Below, piece after piece: positions 33,311 through 42,243 of a DNA stretch of 64,000 nt (position 1 is its first letter; each line of letters opens with the position of its first letter). Below the pieces are notes generated by a model. That model ran no database searches. It was not told the DNA's origin and was given only the letters and a program-made list of their open reading frames with translations. The stretch comes from Actinomadura sp. NAK00032. Its GTDB lineage: Bacteria; Actinomycetota; Actinomycetes; Streptosporangiales; Streptosporangiaceae. The stretch lies in the NCBI RefSeq assembly GCF_013364275.1, contig NZ_CP054932.1, forward strand, positions 4,712,001 through 4,776,000. Reading direction: 5' to 3'. A program made the position numbers and the translations under genes.

Positions 33311-33436
33311 GGCTCCCATCCTCCCACCGCGCCCCGCGCCGGGACCGGCGGGGGCGTGCCATCGCGGGCCGGCGGCCTCCCAGCCCCCGCCCCGGCGGCC
33401 CCGCACGGAAGGCCGTCGGCGGCGTGCCGCCCGGAC

Positions 33437-34405
33437 CTAGCCGGCGGGCGGGCCGGTGGCGGCGCGGGTCAGCCGCTCCCCCATGGCCGCGAGCCGTTCG
33501 CGCAGCTCGGCCGGTTCGCGGACCTCGAAGTCGATGTCGAGGTAGGCGATGCGCAGCGCCGTCCACTCCAGGGAGTCGGCGGTGGTGCGCAGCAGGCAGG
33601 TGCGCTCGTCGACCGGTTCGACCTCGTCGGCGGTGACGCGGAACCGGTCGGCGAGTTCGGCGGCGGGGGCGTGCACGAGCAGCACCGCCCGCCGCAGCGG
33701 CCGCGACCGCGCCAGCGACCGGGTGACGAACGCGGCGGCACCGCCGGCGGGCGGCTCGCGGGGCGCGAACCGGACGCCGGTGGGGTGCGGGCCCGCCACC
33801 CGGTCGACGCGGAAGGTCCGCCATTGGCCGCGGCCGGTGTCGTGGGCGACCAGGTACCAGCGGCGCCCGGCCGACACCAGCCCGTGCGGGTCGGCGAGGC
33901 GGCGGGTCTCGGCGCCGCCGGAGTCGCGGTAGGCGAAGCGGACGCGTTCGCGGTCGCGGCACGCGGCGGCCAGCACGGTCAGGACGGCCGGGTCGGCGGC
34001 GGGCCCGGCGGGCGGCCCGGTCAGCGGGGTGGTCGCGGTGTGCAGGGCGGTGACGCGGCGCCGCAGCCGCGCGGGCAGGACCTGTTCGAGCTTGGCCAGC
34101 GCCCGCACCGACGCCTCCCCGATGCCCTCGACCGCTCCCCCGGCGGCGGCGCGGAGCCCGACGGCGATCGCGACGGCCTCCTCGTCGTCCAGCAGCAGCG
34201 GCGGCATCGCCGCGCCGGCCTCCAGCGCGTACCCGCCGGCGGCGCCGAGGGTGGAGTGCACGGGGTACCCGAGCCCGCGCAGGCGCTCGACGTCGCGGCG
34301 GACGGTGCGGGCGCTGACGCCGAGCCGCCCGCACAGCTCGGGGCCGCTCCATGCGCGGCGGGCCTGCAGGAGCGACAGCAGCCGCAGCAGCCGTTCGGAC
34401 GACAT
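33437..34405 (-). CDS. WYL-domain helix-turn-helix regulator (YafY type)
   Basis: A 322-residue protein. The N-terminal HTH_11/DeoR-like domain is SSERLLRLLSLLQARRAWSG then ELCGRLGVSARTVRRDVERLR, followed by the GYALEAGAAMPPLLLDDEEAVAIAVGL segment. The WYL domain is RRWYLVAHDTGRGQWRTFRVDRV (residues about 205-227), thought to sense ligands or nucleic acid ends. Its ATG lies next to a truncated UvrA-like fragment on the other strand, which may be all that remains of its former target. Confidence 0.9.
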   Translation of the reverse strand: MSSERLLRLLSLLQARRAWSGPELCGRLGVSARTVRRDVERLRGLGYPVHSTLGAAGGYALEAGAAMPPLLLDDEEAVAIAVGLRAAAGGAVEGIGEASVRALAKLEQVLPARLRRRVTALHTATTPLTGPPAGPAADPAVLTVLAAACRDRERVRFAYRDSGGAETRRLADPHGLVSAGRRWYLVAHDTGRGQWRTFRVDRVAGPHPTGVRFAPREPPAGGAAAFVTRSLARSRPLRRAVLLVHAPAAELADRFRVTADEVEPVDERTCLLRTTADSLEWTALRIAYLDIDFEVREPAELRERLAAMGERLTRAATGPPAG

Positions 34406-34469
34406 GCCCCCCCAGTATGCGGGCGAAGCAGGCCAGGTCCTGACCGCTTTGGTTCCCACGCGTACTCGG

Positions 34470-34582
34470 CCGGCACGGCGGCGAGGGTCGTGTTCGCCGG
34501 CACCCCGGCGCAACTGCTGGACGCGCCGGGCTCGGCGACGGCGGAGTACCTGCGCCGCGAGACCGCGCCCGCCGCCGGGTGA
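34470..34582 (+). pseudogene. 3' remnant of a UvrA-like ATP-binding cassette gene
   Basis: An open stretch ending at TGA 34582 encodes RVVFAGTPAQLLDAPGSATAEYL, which resembles the extreme C-terminus of UvrA and UvrA-like drug-resistance ABC proteins (V-EGTP followed by a T/S-G/A-YL ending). Nothing of the Walker or ABC signature remains upstream; the sequence runs into the WYL gene's promoter. I read it as the tail of a deleted gene. The match is short, so chance cannot be excluded. Confidence 0.5.
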
Positions 34583-34604
34583 CCCGCCCGGTGGGGGCGC
34601 GGGG

Positions 34605-35075
34605 TCAGTCGCCGGAGGCGAGGCGGGCGGGGAACCCGCCGGTGGCGATGGGGCCCCACCGGTCGATCGCGACGCGGATCAGCGACTTGTCCTGGCGGCG
34701 CATCGCCTCGCGGTACTCATCCCAGTCGGGGTGCTCGCCGGCGATGCACCGGTAGTAGTCGACGAGGGCGTCGGCGGCGTCGGGCATGTCGATGACCTCG
34801 GCGGTCCCGTCGACCTGGACGTAGGGGCCGTTGAAGTCGTCCGACAGCACGCACAGCGACACCCGCGGGTCGCGGCGGGCGTTGCGGGCCTTGGCGCGCT
34901 CGGGGTAGGTGGATACCACGATGCGGCCCTGCTCGTCGACGCCGCAGGTCACCGGGGACAGCTGGGGGCGCCCGTCGGCGCGGGCGGTGGACAGCAGGGC
35001 GCGGTGGCGGGGCCGCAGGAAGTCCAGCAGGTCGGCGCGGGCGACGCGGTTCGCGGTGGCGATGGAAGGGGTCAT
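34605..35075 (-). CDS. PPOX-class probable F420-dependent enzyme
   Basis: A 156-residue split-barrel flavin/deazaflavin-type protein. Typical blocks are LDFLRPRHRALLSTARADGRPQLSPVTCGVDEQGRIVVSTYPERAKARNARRDPRVSLCV and YVQVDGTAEV, split by normal turns, with DKSLIRVAIDRWGPIATGGFP at the end. This resembles the actinobacterial PPOX class F420-dependent family. It would bind F420 (or FMN) and reduce an unknown substrate. ATG 35075. It is divergent from a second PPOX-fold gene at 35178, with 102 bp between them. Confidence 0.88.
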   Translation of the reverse strand: MTPSIATANRVARADLLDFLRPRHRALLSTARADGRPQLSPVTCGVDEQGRIVVSTYPERAKARNARRDPRVSLCVLSDDFNGPYVQVDGTAEVIDMPDAADALVDYYRCIAGEHPDWDEYREAMRRQDKSLIRVAIDRWGPIATGGFPARLASGD

Positions 35076-35177
35076 GGCCCCCACCCTAGGGAACCGGGCG
35101 CCGATGAGTTCGCGCGCGCCGCGCGGTCTGCACCATGAGACGGCCCGGACGGCGGGCCGGGCGGAAGGAGGACGGCG

Positions 35178-35705
35178 ATGACCGGCGACCGCGGGCCCGT
35201 CGAGGCCCGCAACCTCGACATCTACGGCAGCCCCGAGCTGGTGTGGGAGGACGTCCGCGACGCGCTCGTGGCGGCAATGCCGAAGCCGGAGACGGCGGCG
35301 TTCCTCGGCACGGTCCGCCCGGACGGGCGCCCGCACGCGGCGGGCATCGGCCCGCTGTGGCGGGACGGCGAGGTGTTCTTCGTCAGCGGGCCGGGCACCC
35401 GCAAGTCGCGGAACCTGGCGGCGAACCCGGCCTGCACCCTGTCGGTGCGCACCCCGTCCGGGGACGTGGTGCTGGAGGGGACGGCCGAGCGCGTCACCGA
35501 CCCGGCGGTGCTGGAGCCGGTCGCGGCCGCCTACCGGGAGGGAGGCTGGCCCGCACGGGTCGACGGGGACGCCTTCACCGCCCCCTACAGCGCGCAGAGC
35601 GCGGGCCCGCCGCCCTGGCACCTGTACCGGCTGGTGTTCGACACGGTGGTGGCGCTCAGCACGGTGGAGCCGTACGGCGCGGCGCGCTGGCGCTTCGCGA
35701 CCTGA
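35178..35705 (+). CDS. Pyridoxamine 5'-phosphate oxidase-fold protein
   Basis: A 175-residue split-barrel protein. TAAFLGTVRPDGRPHAAGIGPLWRDGEVFFVSGPGTRKSRNLAANP-type sequence (residues about 35-80) forms the flavin-binding barrel, followed by DVVLEGTAERVTD. ATG 35178 with GGAAGGAGG upstream. FMN or F420 binding is expected; the substrate is unknown. It is divergent from another PPOX-fold gene. Confidence 0.87.
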   Translation: MTGDRGPVEARNLDIYGSPELVWEDVRDALVAAMPKPETAAFLGTVRPDGRPHAAGIGPLWRDGEVFFVSGPGTRKSRNLAANPACTLSVRTPSGDVVLEGTAERVTDPAVLEPVAAAYREGGWPARVDGDAFTAPYSAQSAGPPPWHLYRLVFDTVVALSTVEPYGAARWRFAT

Positions 35706-35780
35706 CCGCCGCGCCCCGGTCGTCGACGTTCCCCTACGTCGCCTTCGCTCTTCGGGGCGCCCCGCGCGGTCCCGGCGACG

Positions 35781-36161
35781 GTGAGGTTCCGGGTGCCGGT
35801 GCTGGCGGTGGTGCTGCCCAAGGGCACGCGGCCCGGCGCCGCGTCGGTGCGGATCACCCGGGGCCGGTACGCGCCCGCCGACGGCGTCCTGCTGGCCGGC
35901 GCCGGGTTCTACGCGCTGCTCGGCTTCCCCCTCGACGACGTCTGGCACCGCATCTTCGGGCAGGACGTGACGCTGTGGGCCCCACGCACCTGAGGCTGAT
36001 CGGCGGGGCCGGGCTGTCGCTGGTGGCGATGATGGTCCTGGAGCGGGAGGGCCGCCGCGCCCGCCCCGGTGGTGCTGGCGTGCACGCTGTCGCTGGTCCC
36101 GGCGCTCGGCTGGGGCGTCGCGCGGATCGCCCGGCTGCTGCCCGCCGAGCGGGACGCGTGA
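35781..36161 (+). pseudogene. Decayed membrane protein gene (two frameshifts)
   Basis: Successive reading frames look like one damaged membrane protein. Frame 1 (35781-35993) gives FYALLGFPLDDVWHRIFGQDVTLWAP and then a stop. A shift near 35980 continues as THLRLIGGAGLSLVAMMVLEREG. A second shift near 36060 gives VVLACTLSLVPALGWGVARIARLLP and ends at TGA 36161. The three pieces have continuous hydrophobic character. The N-terminal part seems lost or scrambled. Sequencing error in this G/C-rich region is an alternative. Confidence 0.5.
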
Positions 36162-36337
36162 GCGCCGCCGGCGGGGTCCTGGCGGCCCACCCGCTCATCA
36201 CGGCGGTGCCGTTCTTCGTGCCGACGTTCGTCGTCGTCGCGGTGATCGCCGTGGTGGTGTGGCGCGACCGCCGCCGCAGCACCGGCGACGACAACGAAGA
36301 CGGCGGCGGGGAGGGCGGGGCGCCGCCGCGGCCGTAG
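36158..36337 (+). CDS. Small single-span membrane protein (59 aa)
   Basis: A 59-residue frame from GTG 36158 overlaps the stop of the decayed gene by GTGA. One clear membrane helix (ITAVPFFVPTFVVVAVIAVVV, residues about 14-34) is followed by basic residues and an acidic, Gly/Pro-rich tail. The family is not recognised. The coupled start suggests it was an operon partner of the broken membrane protein upstream and may be a relic itself. Confidence 0.5.
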   Translation: MSAAGGVLAAHPLITAVPFFVPTFVVVAVIAVVVWRDRRRSTGDDNEDGGGEGGAPPRP

Positions 36338-36348
36338 ACTCGGCGGCC

Positions 36349-37140
36349 ATGAGCGAGCGGACCTCCCCTGCCGGGTACCTGTCGGAGCTGTTCTCGCTGG
36401 AGGGCCGGGTCGCGGTGGTGACCGGCGGCAGCTCCGGGATCGGCCGGGCGATCGCGGTGGCGCTGGCCCGGTCCGGCGCGTCGGTCGTGGTGGTCGCGCG
36501 GCGCGAGGCGGAGCTGGCCGCGACGGTCGCCGAGCTGGAGGGGCACGGGTGCCGGGCGGCGTCGGTCAGCGCCGACCTGGCCTCGCGGGACGCGGTCGCC
36601 CGCGCCGCCGACGCGGCCGCGGCGGCGTTCGGGGAGCCCGACATCCTGGTCAGCGCGGCGGCGGTGAACCTGCGCCCGCCGATGGACGACCTCGGCGCGG
36701 ACGTGTGGGACGCCACGATGGCGGTGAACCTGGACGCACCGTTCCTGCTCGGGCAGCGGTTCGGGCCGGGGATGGCCGAGCGCGGCTTCGGGCGGCTGAT
36801 CCACATCGCCTCGCAGCAGGCGTTCCGCGCGTCGGTGACCAGCGGCGCCTACGGGGTGTCCAAGGCGGGCGTGGTGGCGCTGGCCCGGTCGCAGGCCGAG
36901 GCGTGGTCGGGCCGCGGCGTCACCGCCAACACCCTGGTCCCGGGGTTCGTGATGACGCCGCTGAACGCGCGGCTGTCGGCGGACCCGGTGAAGGTGAAGG
37001 CGCTCGCCGAGCGGACCATGACCGGCCGCAACGGCCTGGCGGAGGACTTCGCCGGCGCGGCGGTGTTCCTGGCGTCGGCGTCGTCCGGCTACGTCACCGG
37101 CCAGTCGATCTTCGTGGACGGCGGCTTCTCCGCCCACTGA
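36349..37140 (+). CDS. Short-chain dehydrogenase/reductase
   Basis: A 263-residue classical SDR. Cofactor motif VTGGSSGIGRAIAVAL (about residues 24-39), VVARREAEL, serine in IHIASQQAF, and Tyr/Lys in AYGVSKAGVVAL; the C-terminal SSGYVTGQSIFVDGGFS is the usual substrate-loop ending. The NNAG motif is replaced by SAAAVN. ATG 36349; the open frame upstream is the small membrane gene, not an extension. Probably a 3-oxoacyl or sugar-alcohol reductase; the substrate is not defined. Confidence 0.9.
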   Translation: MSERTSPAGYLSELFSLEGRVAVVTGGSSGIGRAIAVALARSGASVVVVARREAELAATVAELEGHGCRAASVSADLASRDAVARAADAAAAAFGEPDILVSAAAVNLRPPMDDLGADVWDATMAVNLDAPFLLGQRFGPGMAERGFGRLIHIASQQAFRASVTSGAYGVSKAGVVALARSQAEAWSGRGVTANTLVPGFVMTPLNARLSADPVKVKALAERTMTGRNGLAEDFAGAAVFLASASSGYVTGQSIFVDGGFSAH

Positions 37141-37165
37141 CCCCCTCCACCGGCCGGCGGGCCGC

Positions 37166-37639
37166 TCAGGCCCACAGGCCGGTCGCGGAGACGGCGGCGG
37201 CCGGGTCGGCGGCGTGCACGATCCCGCCGGCGGGCCGCCCGTCCCCGTCGTGGACGCGCCACCCGCCGAGCTGCACCACGGGGACCCGTCCGGCGCGCAT
37301 GGCCAGCGCGATCTCCGACAGCGTCCCCCAGGACCCGCCGACCGCGATGACGGCGTCGGCGGCGTTGACCACGACGCTGTTGCGGGCCTGCCCGAGGCCG
37401 GTGGGGACGGCGACGGTGAGGTCGGGTCCGGCGGCGGCGCGGTCGGCGGCGGGCAGCACCCCGACGGTGATGCCGCCGCCGGCGCGGGCACCGGCCGCGG
37501 CGGCGGCCATCACCCCGCCGAGCCCGCCGCACACCACGACCGCGCCGCGCGCGGCGAGCAGCCGCCCGGTCTCGTAGGCCAGGTCCCATTCGCGTTCGGT
37601 GCACTCGCCGGGCCCGCACACCGCGACCTGCACGGCCAT
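37166..37639 (-). CDS. TIGR00725/LOG-like Rossmann-fold protein
   Basis: A 157-residue protein of the lysine-decarboxylase-like/LOG fold. It has VAVCGPGECTEREWDLAYETGRLLA, VVVCGGLGGVMAAAAAGARAGGG, and GGSWGTLSEIALAMRAGRVPVV in place of the PGGxGTxxE motif. TIGR00725 members are short relatives of cytokinin-riboside phosphoribohydrolases and may bind nucleotides. The start is ATG 37639. It lies 7 bp behind the pterin dehydratase gene, likely in one transcript. Confidence 0.85.
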   Translation of the reverse strand: MAVQVAVCGPGECTEREWDLAYETGRLLAARGAVVVCGGLGGVMAAAAAGARAGGGITVGVLPAADRAAAGPDLTVAVPTGLGQARNSVVVNAADAVIAVGGSWGTLSEIALAMRAGRVPVVQLGGWRVHDGDGRPAGGIVHAADPAAAVSATGLWA

Positions 37640-37646
37640 GGCGCGG

Positions 37647-37946
37647 CTACCCGGCGCCGTGCCGGGCGGCGATCCCGTCGATCACCGCGGCGAGGTCGAA
37701 GTCCTTGCCGGTGATGCCGCCGGCGCTGTGGGTGGACAGCGTGAACGTCAGCGACCGCCAGCGGATGTCGATGTCGGGGTGGTGGTCGGCGTCCTCGGCG
37801 GCGCGGGCGACGTCGGCGACGATGTCGATCCCGGCCAGGAACGCCGGCGCCTGCACGCGCCTGCGGATGGCGTCGCCGTCGCGGTGCCAGGCGGGCAGGC
37901 CGCGCAGTCGTTCCGCGACGGCGGCGTCGTCGAGCGTGTCGGCCAT
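37647..37946 (-). CDS. 4a-hydroxytetrahydrobiopterin dehydratase (PCD/DCoH)
   Basis: A 99-residue pterin-4a-carbinolamine dehydratase with the family signature DADHHPDIDIRWRSLTFTLSTHSAGGITGKDFDLA (residues about 52-86, split here by normal turns); the HHP histidines are catalytic. It dehydrates the pterin product of aromatic amino acid hydroxylases, though no such hydroxylase is in this window. ATG 37946. It is followed after 7 bp by the LOG-like gene. Confidence 0.93.
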   Translation of the reverse strand: MADTLDDAAVAERLRGLPAWHRDGDAIRRRVQAPAFLAGIDIVADVARAAEDADHHPDIDIRWRSLTFTLSTHSAGGITGKDFDLAAVIDGIAARHGAG

Positions 37947-38003
37947 GGGCCCACTCCCCTTGTCGTGTCGGCGGTGTTCTCCCTTCCCACTACATCACGC
38001 CGG

Positions 38004-40073
38004 TCACCCGCCGCCGAGGTCGTACAGGACGGTGCCGCCGGCGGTGGTAGGGGTGTAGTTCGCGGCGACCCATGCGCTGATCCGCTGGGCGGCGTCGCTG
38101 CCGCTCCGCGCGCGCATGGCCGGGCCGCCGCCGCGTCCGGTCCCGATGAAGTAGTGGATCCTGCCCTGGCGGACCAGGCTCTGGAACCCGGCGAGGGTGG
38201 GGGCGGGGTCGGTGCCGTTGAACCCGCCGACGGCCATCACCGGCAGACCGGTGGCGAGCTGGTACCCGGCGGCGGTGTTGGACCCGACGGCCGCGGCGGC
38301 CCAGGTGTAGGAGCCGGCGTCGCGCTTCAGCGCGGACACGGCGGCGGCACTGGGTGCGCCGGCGTCCAGCAGGCCGCCCGGGCCCCCGCCGCCGGGCGCG
38401 CGCCCCGGCCCGCCGCCCCACCCGGGCCCCTGCCCGGGCCCCTGCCCGGTGCGCTGCCCGTCGCGCTGCCGGCCGGTGCCGGGGGCGGCGCCCATGGGCG
38501 GGGGCCCGGCCGCAGGACCCCGGTTCCCGCCACCCGGACCGCCGCGCCCGGTGCGCCCGCCGCGCCCGCCGGGCCCGGCGCCGGTGGACACGGCGGGCCC
38601 GGCGGTGACGATGGCGCCGGTGTGCGGGGTGCGGGCGGTCTCGGCGGCGTAGCCGGCGGGCCCGGCCAGGCCGGCCAGGACCGCCAGCGCGGCGGCGCCG
38701 CCGAGGACCCGGGGCCGCAGGGCCCGCGCCGCGGCGAGCCCGGCCGCGCCGGCCAGGCCGGCGGCGGCGACCGCGGGCGCCAGCCACGGATGCCAGTCCG
38801 GGGACCGCCCGAGCAGCACGTACGCCCACAGCGCGGTCACGGCCGCGGCGGACGCGAGGGCCGCGGCCGCGCCGGGGCCGCGGCGCCGCTCCCACAGCAG
38901 CGCCGCGCCCGTGCCGGTGAGCGCGGCGATCGCGGGCGCCAGCGCGACGGTGTAGTACTCGTGGAAGATCCCCTGCATGGAGCTGAACACCGCGGCGGTC
39001 AGCAGCAGCCACCCGCCCCACAACGCCAGCGCGGCGCGGGCGGGGTCGGTGCGGGGCGCGCGGCGGACGGCGGCGAGCCCGGCGGCGAGCAGCACCAGCG
39101 CGGCGGGCAGCAGCCAGGACACCTGCCCGCCGATCACGGGCCCGAACATGCGGCCCCACCCGGCGTCCTGGTTCAGGTTGCCCAGGCCTCCGGTCTCCTC
39201 GCCGTTGAGGCGGCCGAGCCCGTTGTAGCCGAGCGCCAGTTCCAGCACCGAGTCGTGCTGGGATCCGCCGATGTAGGGGCGGTGGGAGGCGGGGACGGCC
39301 GCGACCGCGGCGACCCACCATCCGGCCGAGGCCAGCAGCACTCCCCCGGCGGCGGCCAGCTGCGCCAGCCGCCGCCGGACCGGGCCGGGCGCGGCGGCCA
39401 GGTACACGGCCGCGAACACCGGCACGACCAGGAACGCCTGCAGCATCTTGGCCAGGAACCCGGTGCCGGTGCAGGCGGCGGCGAGCAGCAGCCAGCGGGT
39501 GCTCGCGGTCTCCTGCGCGCGGAGCAGCGCGTACGCGGCGACGGTCAGCAGCAGCACCAGCAGCGCGTCGGGGTTGTTGTAGCGGAACATCAGCGCGGCG
39601 ACGGGCGTGACCGCGAGCGCGGCCCCGGCCAGCAGCGCCGCCCAGGCGGGGGCGTGGCGGCGGACGGCGGCGTGCACGGCGGCGACGGCCGCGACGCCCA
39701 TCAGCGCCTGCGGGACCAGGATGCTCCAGGGGTTGACGCCGAAGACGCGGGCGGTGAGCGCCATCGGCCACAGCGCGGCCGGGGGCTTGTCGACGGTGAT
39801 CGCGCCGGCGGCGTCGGAGGAGCCGAAGAAGAACGCCTTCCAGGAGGTCGCGGCGGCCTGGACGGCGGCGGAGTAGAACGCGTTGGCCCATCCGGAGGCG
39901 CCCAGCCCCCACAGGTACAGCACGGCGGTGGCGGCGAGCAGGGCCGCCAGCGCGGGCCGGGCCCAGGCGGGGTCGCGGCCGGAGCCGCGCCAGAGGCGGT
40001 GCGGGAGCCGGCGCGGGGGGCCGCCCCGCCCGCGCGGGGTGCGGGGCGGGGCGGCCTGGCTGGTGGAGCTCAT
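38004..40073 (-). CDS. GT39/ArnT-like polyprenyl-phosphate glycosyltransferase (first of two paralogues by position)
   Basis: A 689-residue membrane transferase. After a basic N-tail come about eleven to twelve helices. The first outer loop has GWANAFYSAAVQAAATSWKAFF and ITVDKPPAALWPM (the D-K-P-P pair is the acid/lipid site of this family), then RYNNPDALLVLLL. A Gly/Pro/Arg-rich segment (about 500-565) leads to a C-terminal outer domain (LATGLPVMAVGGFNGTDP, HYFIGTGRGGG). It is 40 bp downstream of a closely related gene (40114-42243), indicating tandem duplication. It probably glycosylates an envelope component outside the membrane. Confidence 0.88.
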   Translation of the reverse strand: MSSTSQAAPPRTPRGRGGPPRRLPHRLWRGSGRDPAWARPALAALLAATAVLYLWGLGASGWANAFYSAAVQAAATSWKAFFFGSSDAAGAITVDKPPAALWPMALTARVFGVNPWSILVPQALMGVAAVAAVHAAVRRHAPAWAALLAGAALAVTPVAALMFRYNNPDALLVLLLTVAAYALLRAQETASTRWLLLAAACTGTGFLAKMLQAFLVVPVFAAVYLAAAPGPVRRRLAQLAAAGGVLLASAGWWVAAVAAVPASHRPYIGGSQHDSVLELALGYNGLGRLNGEETGGLGNLNQDAGWGRMFGPVIGGQVSWLLPAALVLLAAGLAAVRRAPRTDPARAALALWGGWLLLTAAVFSSMQGIFHEYYTVALAPAIAALTGTGAALLWERRRGPGAAAALASAAAVTALWAYVLLGRSPDWHPWLAPAVAAAGLAGAAGLAAARALRPRVLGGAAALAVLAGLAGPAGYAAETARTPHTGAIVTAGPAVSTGAGPGGRGGRTGRGGPGGGNRGPAAGPPPMGAAPGTGRQRDGQRTGQGPGQGPGWGGGPGRAPGGGGPGGLLDAGAPSAAAVSALKRDAGSYTWAAAAVGSNTAAGYQLATGLPVMAVGGFNGTDPAPTLAGFQSLVRQGRIHYFIGTGRGGGPAMRARSGSDAAQRISAWVAANYTPTTAGGTVLYDLGGG

Positions 40074-40113
40074 GTGGTGGTTTCCCGTGGTCGTGGACGG
40101 TCAGCCGAGACGG

Positions 40114-42243
40114 TCAGCCGAGCTTGTAGAGCTGCGCGCCGGAGGCCCCGGCGCCGTTCCGCGCGGTGGCGGACCCGCCGTACTCGCTCGCGTCGACGGG
40201 GGTGCCGTGCCGCTGGACCCAGGCGGTGACGGCGGAACTGCCGCCGCCGGGGCCCATGCGCCCGCCGAGCAGGATGTAGCGGAGCTTGCCGTCCCGCACG
40301 TAGGACCGGAGTTTCGCGGTGGTCATGGCGGGGTCGCTTCCGGTGAAGCCGCCCATGGCGATGACGGGCCGCCCGGTGGCCAGGATGATCGAGGACGCCT
40401 CCTGGGCGGAGGAGACGGCGACGAGCCAGGTCGCGCCGCCCTGGTTCTTCTCCAGGTAGGCGATCATCTGCTCGTCGACCCGCCCGCCGGGCCCGCCGCC
40501 GAACCCGCCGGGACCCGGGGACCGGGACCCGCGCGCGTCGCGGCCCCCGCCGTCCTGCCCGGTGGTCGCGTTCTGCTGCCCCGGGGGACGCCGCCCGCCC
40601 GCCGCGCCGGGTCCGCCGAACCCGCCGGGTGCGCCTGCGCGCCCGTCCGGTGTCGCGGGTGGGCCGCCGCGGCCGCCGGGCATGCCGAAGCCGCCGCCGG
40701 TCGCGGGCCCGGCGAGGGGGTTGGTGCCGTTGACGGCGGTCGAGGCGGCGGACACGGCGTAGGCGCCGGGCCCGGCCAGTCCCGCGGCGGCGGCCAGGAC
40801 GAGCCCGGCCGCGATCACGCGGGCCCGGGCGCGCGGGAGGAGGCGTCCGGCCAGGAGCGCGGCGACCGCCAGGGCGGTGGCGGCGGCGACGGCCCACCGC
40901 AGCCACGGGTGCCAGCCGGGGGTGCGGTCCAGCAGCACGAACGCCCACGCGCCGGTGGCGGCGGTCCCGGCGGGCAGCGCCCACGCCCACGCCGCGCTCC
41001 GCCGGTGCGCGCGCACCAGCAGGACGGCGCCGGCGCCGGTGAGCGCGGCGACGGCGGGGGCCATGGCGGTGGTGTAGTAGGGGTGGAAGGTGCCCTGGGC
41101 GAAGCTGAAGACGGCGTAGTGGACGGCGAGCCATCCGCCCCACAGGATCAGCGCGGCGCGGGCGGTGTCGGTGCGGGGCCGGCGCCGCAGCAGCACCAGT
41201 CCCGCGGCGAGGGCGAGGACGGCGAAGGGGATCAGCCAGGAGATCTGGCCGCCGATGATGTCGTTGAACAGCCGTCCGGCGCCGGGCTGCCCGCCGAATC
41301 CGCCGCCTCCGCCGGGGCCCGCGCCGGGTCCGCCGCGGCCGCCGGGTCCGCCGGTCTCGCCGAGGATGCGGCCGAGGCCGTTGTAGCCGACGACCAGGTC
41401 CCAGGCGGTGCCGTCGGTGCTGCCGCCGATGTAGGGGCGCGAGCGGGCGGGGACGAGGTCGACGGCCAGCACCCACCACAGCGAGGACGCGGCGAGGACG
41501 GCGCCGGCGGCCAGCAGGTGCAGCACCCGCCTGCCGGTCCCGGGCCGCGCCGCGAGCAGGTAGGCCGCCGCGAACGCGGGGACGACGAGGAACGCCTGCA
41601 GCATCTTGGTGTTGAAGCCGCACCCGACCAGGAACGCCGCGAGCAGCAGCGGCCGCGCCCGGCCGGTGGCGATGGCGCGCTGGCAGGCCCACGCGGCGGC
41701 GGCCATGAGCAGGACGAGCAGGGTGTCGGGGTTGTTGTCGCGGTTGATGGCGACGGTGATCGGGGTGAGCGCCAGGACGGCGGCGGCGGTGACCGCGGCG
41801 GCGTGCCCGAACGCCCGCCGCACGGTCGCGTGGACGACGGCGACGGCGGCGACGCCCGCGATGACCTGCGGGAGCAGCAGGCTCCAGGTCCCGAATCCGA
41901 GGATCCGGGCGCAGATCCCCATGGCCCACAGCGCCATCGGGGGCTTGTCGACGGTGATGTAGGACCCGGCGTCCAGGGACCCGAAGAAGAACGCCTTCCA
42001 GCTCTGGGTGCCGCTCTTGACGGCGGCGGAGTAGTAGGAGTTGGCGTGGCCGGACTCGCTGAGCCCCCACGCGTACAGGGCCGCGGCGGCGATGAGGATG
42101 GCCCACAGCGCGGGCCGTGCCCAGCGGGGGTCCTCGTCGGGGCCGAGGAGCAGGCGGCGGGCGCGGCGGGTCGCGGCGGGGCCGCGCGGCGCGGTGGACG
42201 CTGCGGTGGGCGCTGCGTTGGGCGAGGTGGCGGGGGCGGTCAT
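40114..42243 (-). CDS. GT39/ArnT-like polyprenyl-phosphate glycosyltransferase (paralogue)
   Basis: A 709-residue paralogue of the next gene with the same plan. An N-terminal cytoplasmic tail; SESGHANSYYSAAVKSGTQSWKAFF and YITVDKPPMALWAM in loop 1; RDNNPDTLLVLLM; about twelve helices with a Gly-rich insertion near residue 305-325; then a Gly/Pro/Arg-rich linker and an outer domain (VAVSSAQEASSIILATGRPVIAMGGFTGSDP). ATG 42243 overlaps the GT2-GtrA gene's stop by 4 nt with GGAGGGAG upstream. The GT2 enzyme could make the lipid-linked sugar these two transferases use. Confidence 0.9.
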   Translation of the reverse strand: MTAPATSPNAAPTAASTAPRGPAATRRARRLLLGPDEDPRWARPALWAILIAAAALYAWGLSESGHANSYYSAAVKSGTQSWKAFFFGSLDAGSYITVDKPPMALWAMGICARILGFGTWSLLLPQVIAGVAAVAVVHATVRRAFGHAAAVTAAAVLALTPITVAINRDNNPDTLLVLLMAAAAWACQRAIATGRARPLLLAAFLVGCGFNTKMLQAFLVVPAFAAAYLLAARPGTGRRVLHLLAAGAVLAASSLWWVLAVDLVPARSRPYIGGSTDGTAWDLVVGYNGLGRILGETGGPGGRGGPGAGPGGGGGFGGQPGAGRLFNDIIGGQISWLIPFAVLALAAGLVLLRRRPRTDTARAALILWGGWLAVHYAVFSFAQGTFHPYYTTAMAPAVAALTGAGAVLLVRAHRRSAAWAWALPAGTAATGAWAFVLLDRTPGWHPWLRWAVAAATALAVAALLAGRLLPRARARVIAAGLVLAAAAGLAGPGAYAVSAASTAVNGTNPLAGPATGGGFGMPGGRGGPPATPDGRAGAPGGFGGPGAAGGRRPPGQQNATTGQDGGGRDARGSRSPGPGGFGGGPGGRVDEQMIAYLEKNQGGATWLVAVSSAQEASSIILATGRPVIAMGGFTGSDPAMTTAKLRSYVRDGKLRYILLGGRMGPGGGSSAVTAWVQRHGTPVDASEYGGSATARNGAGASGAQLYKLG

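Noticed and set aside
36259-36348. N-terminal extension of the SDR to 36259
   Set aside because: That stretch is in another gene's region; the SDR begins at ATG 36349 and a stop codon separates the small membrane ORF.
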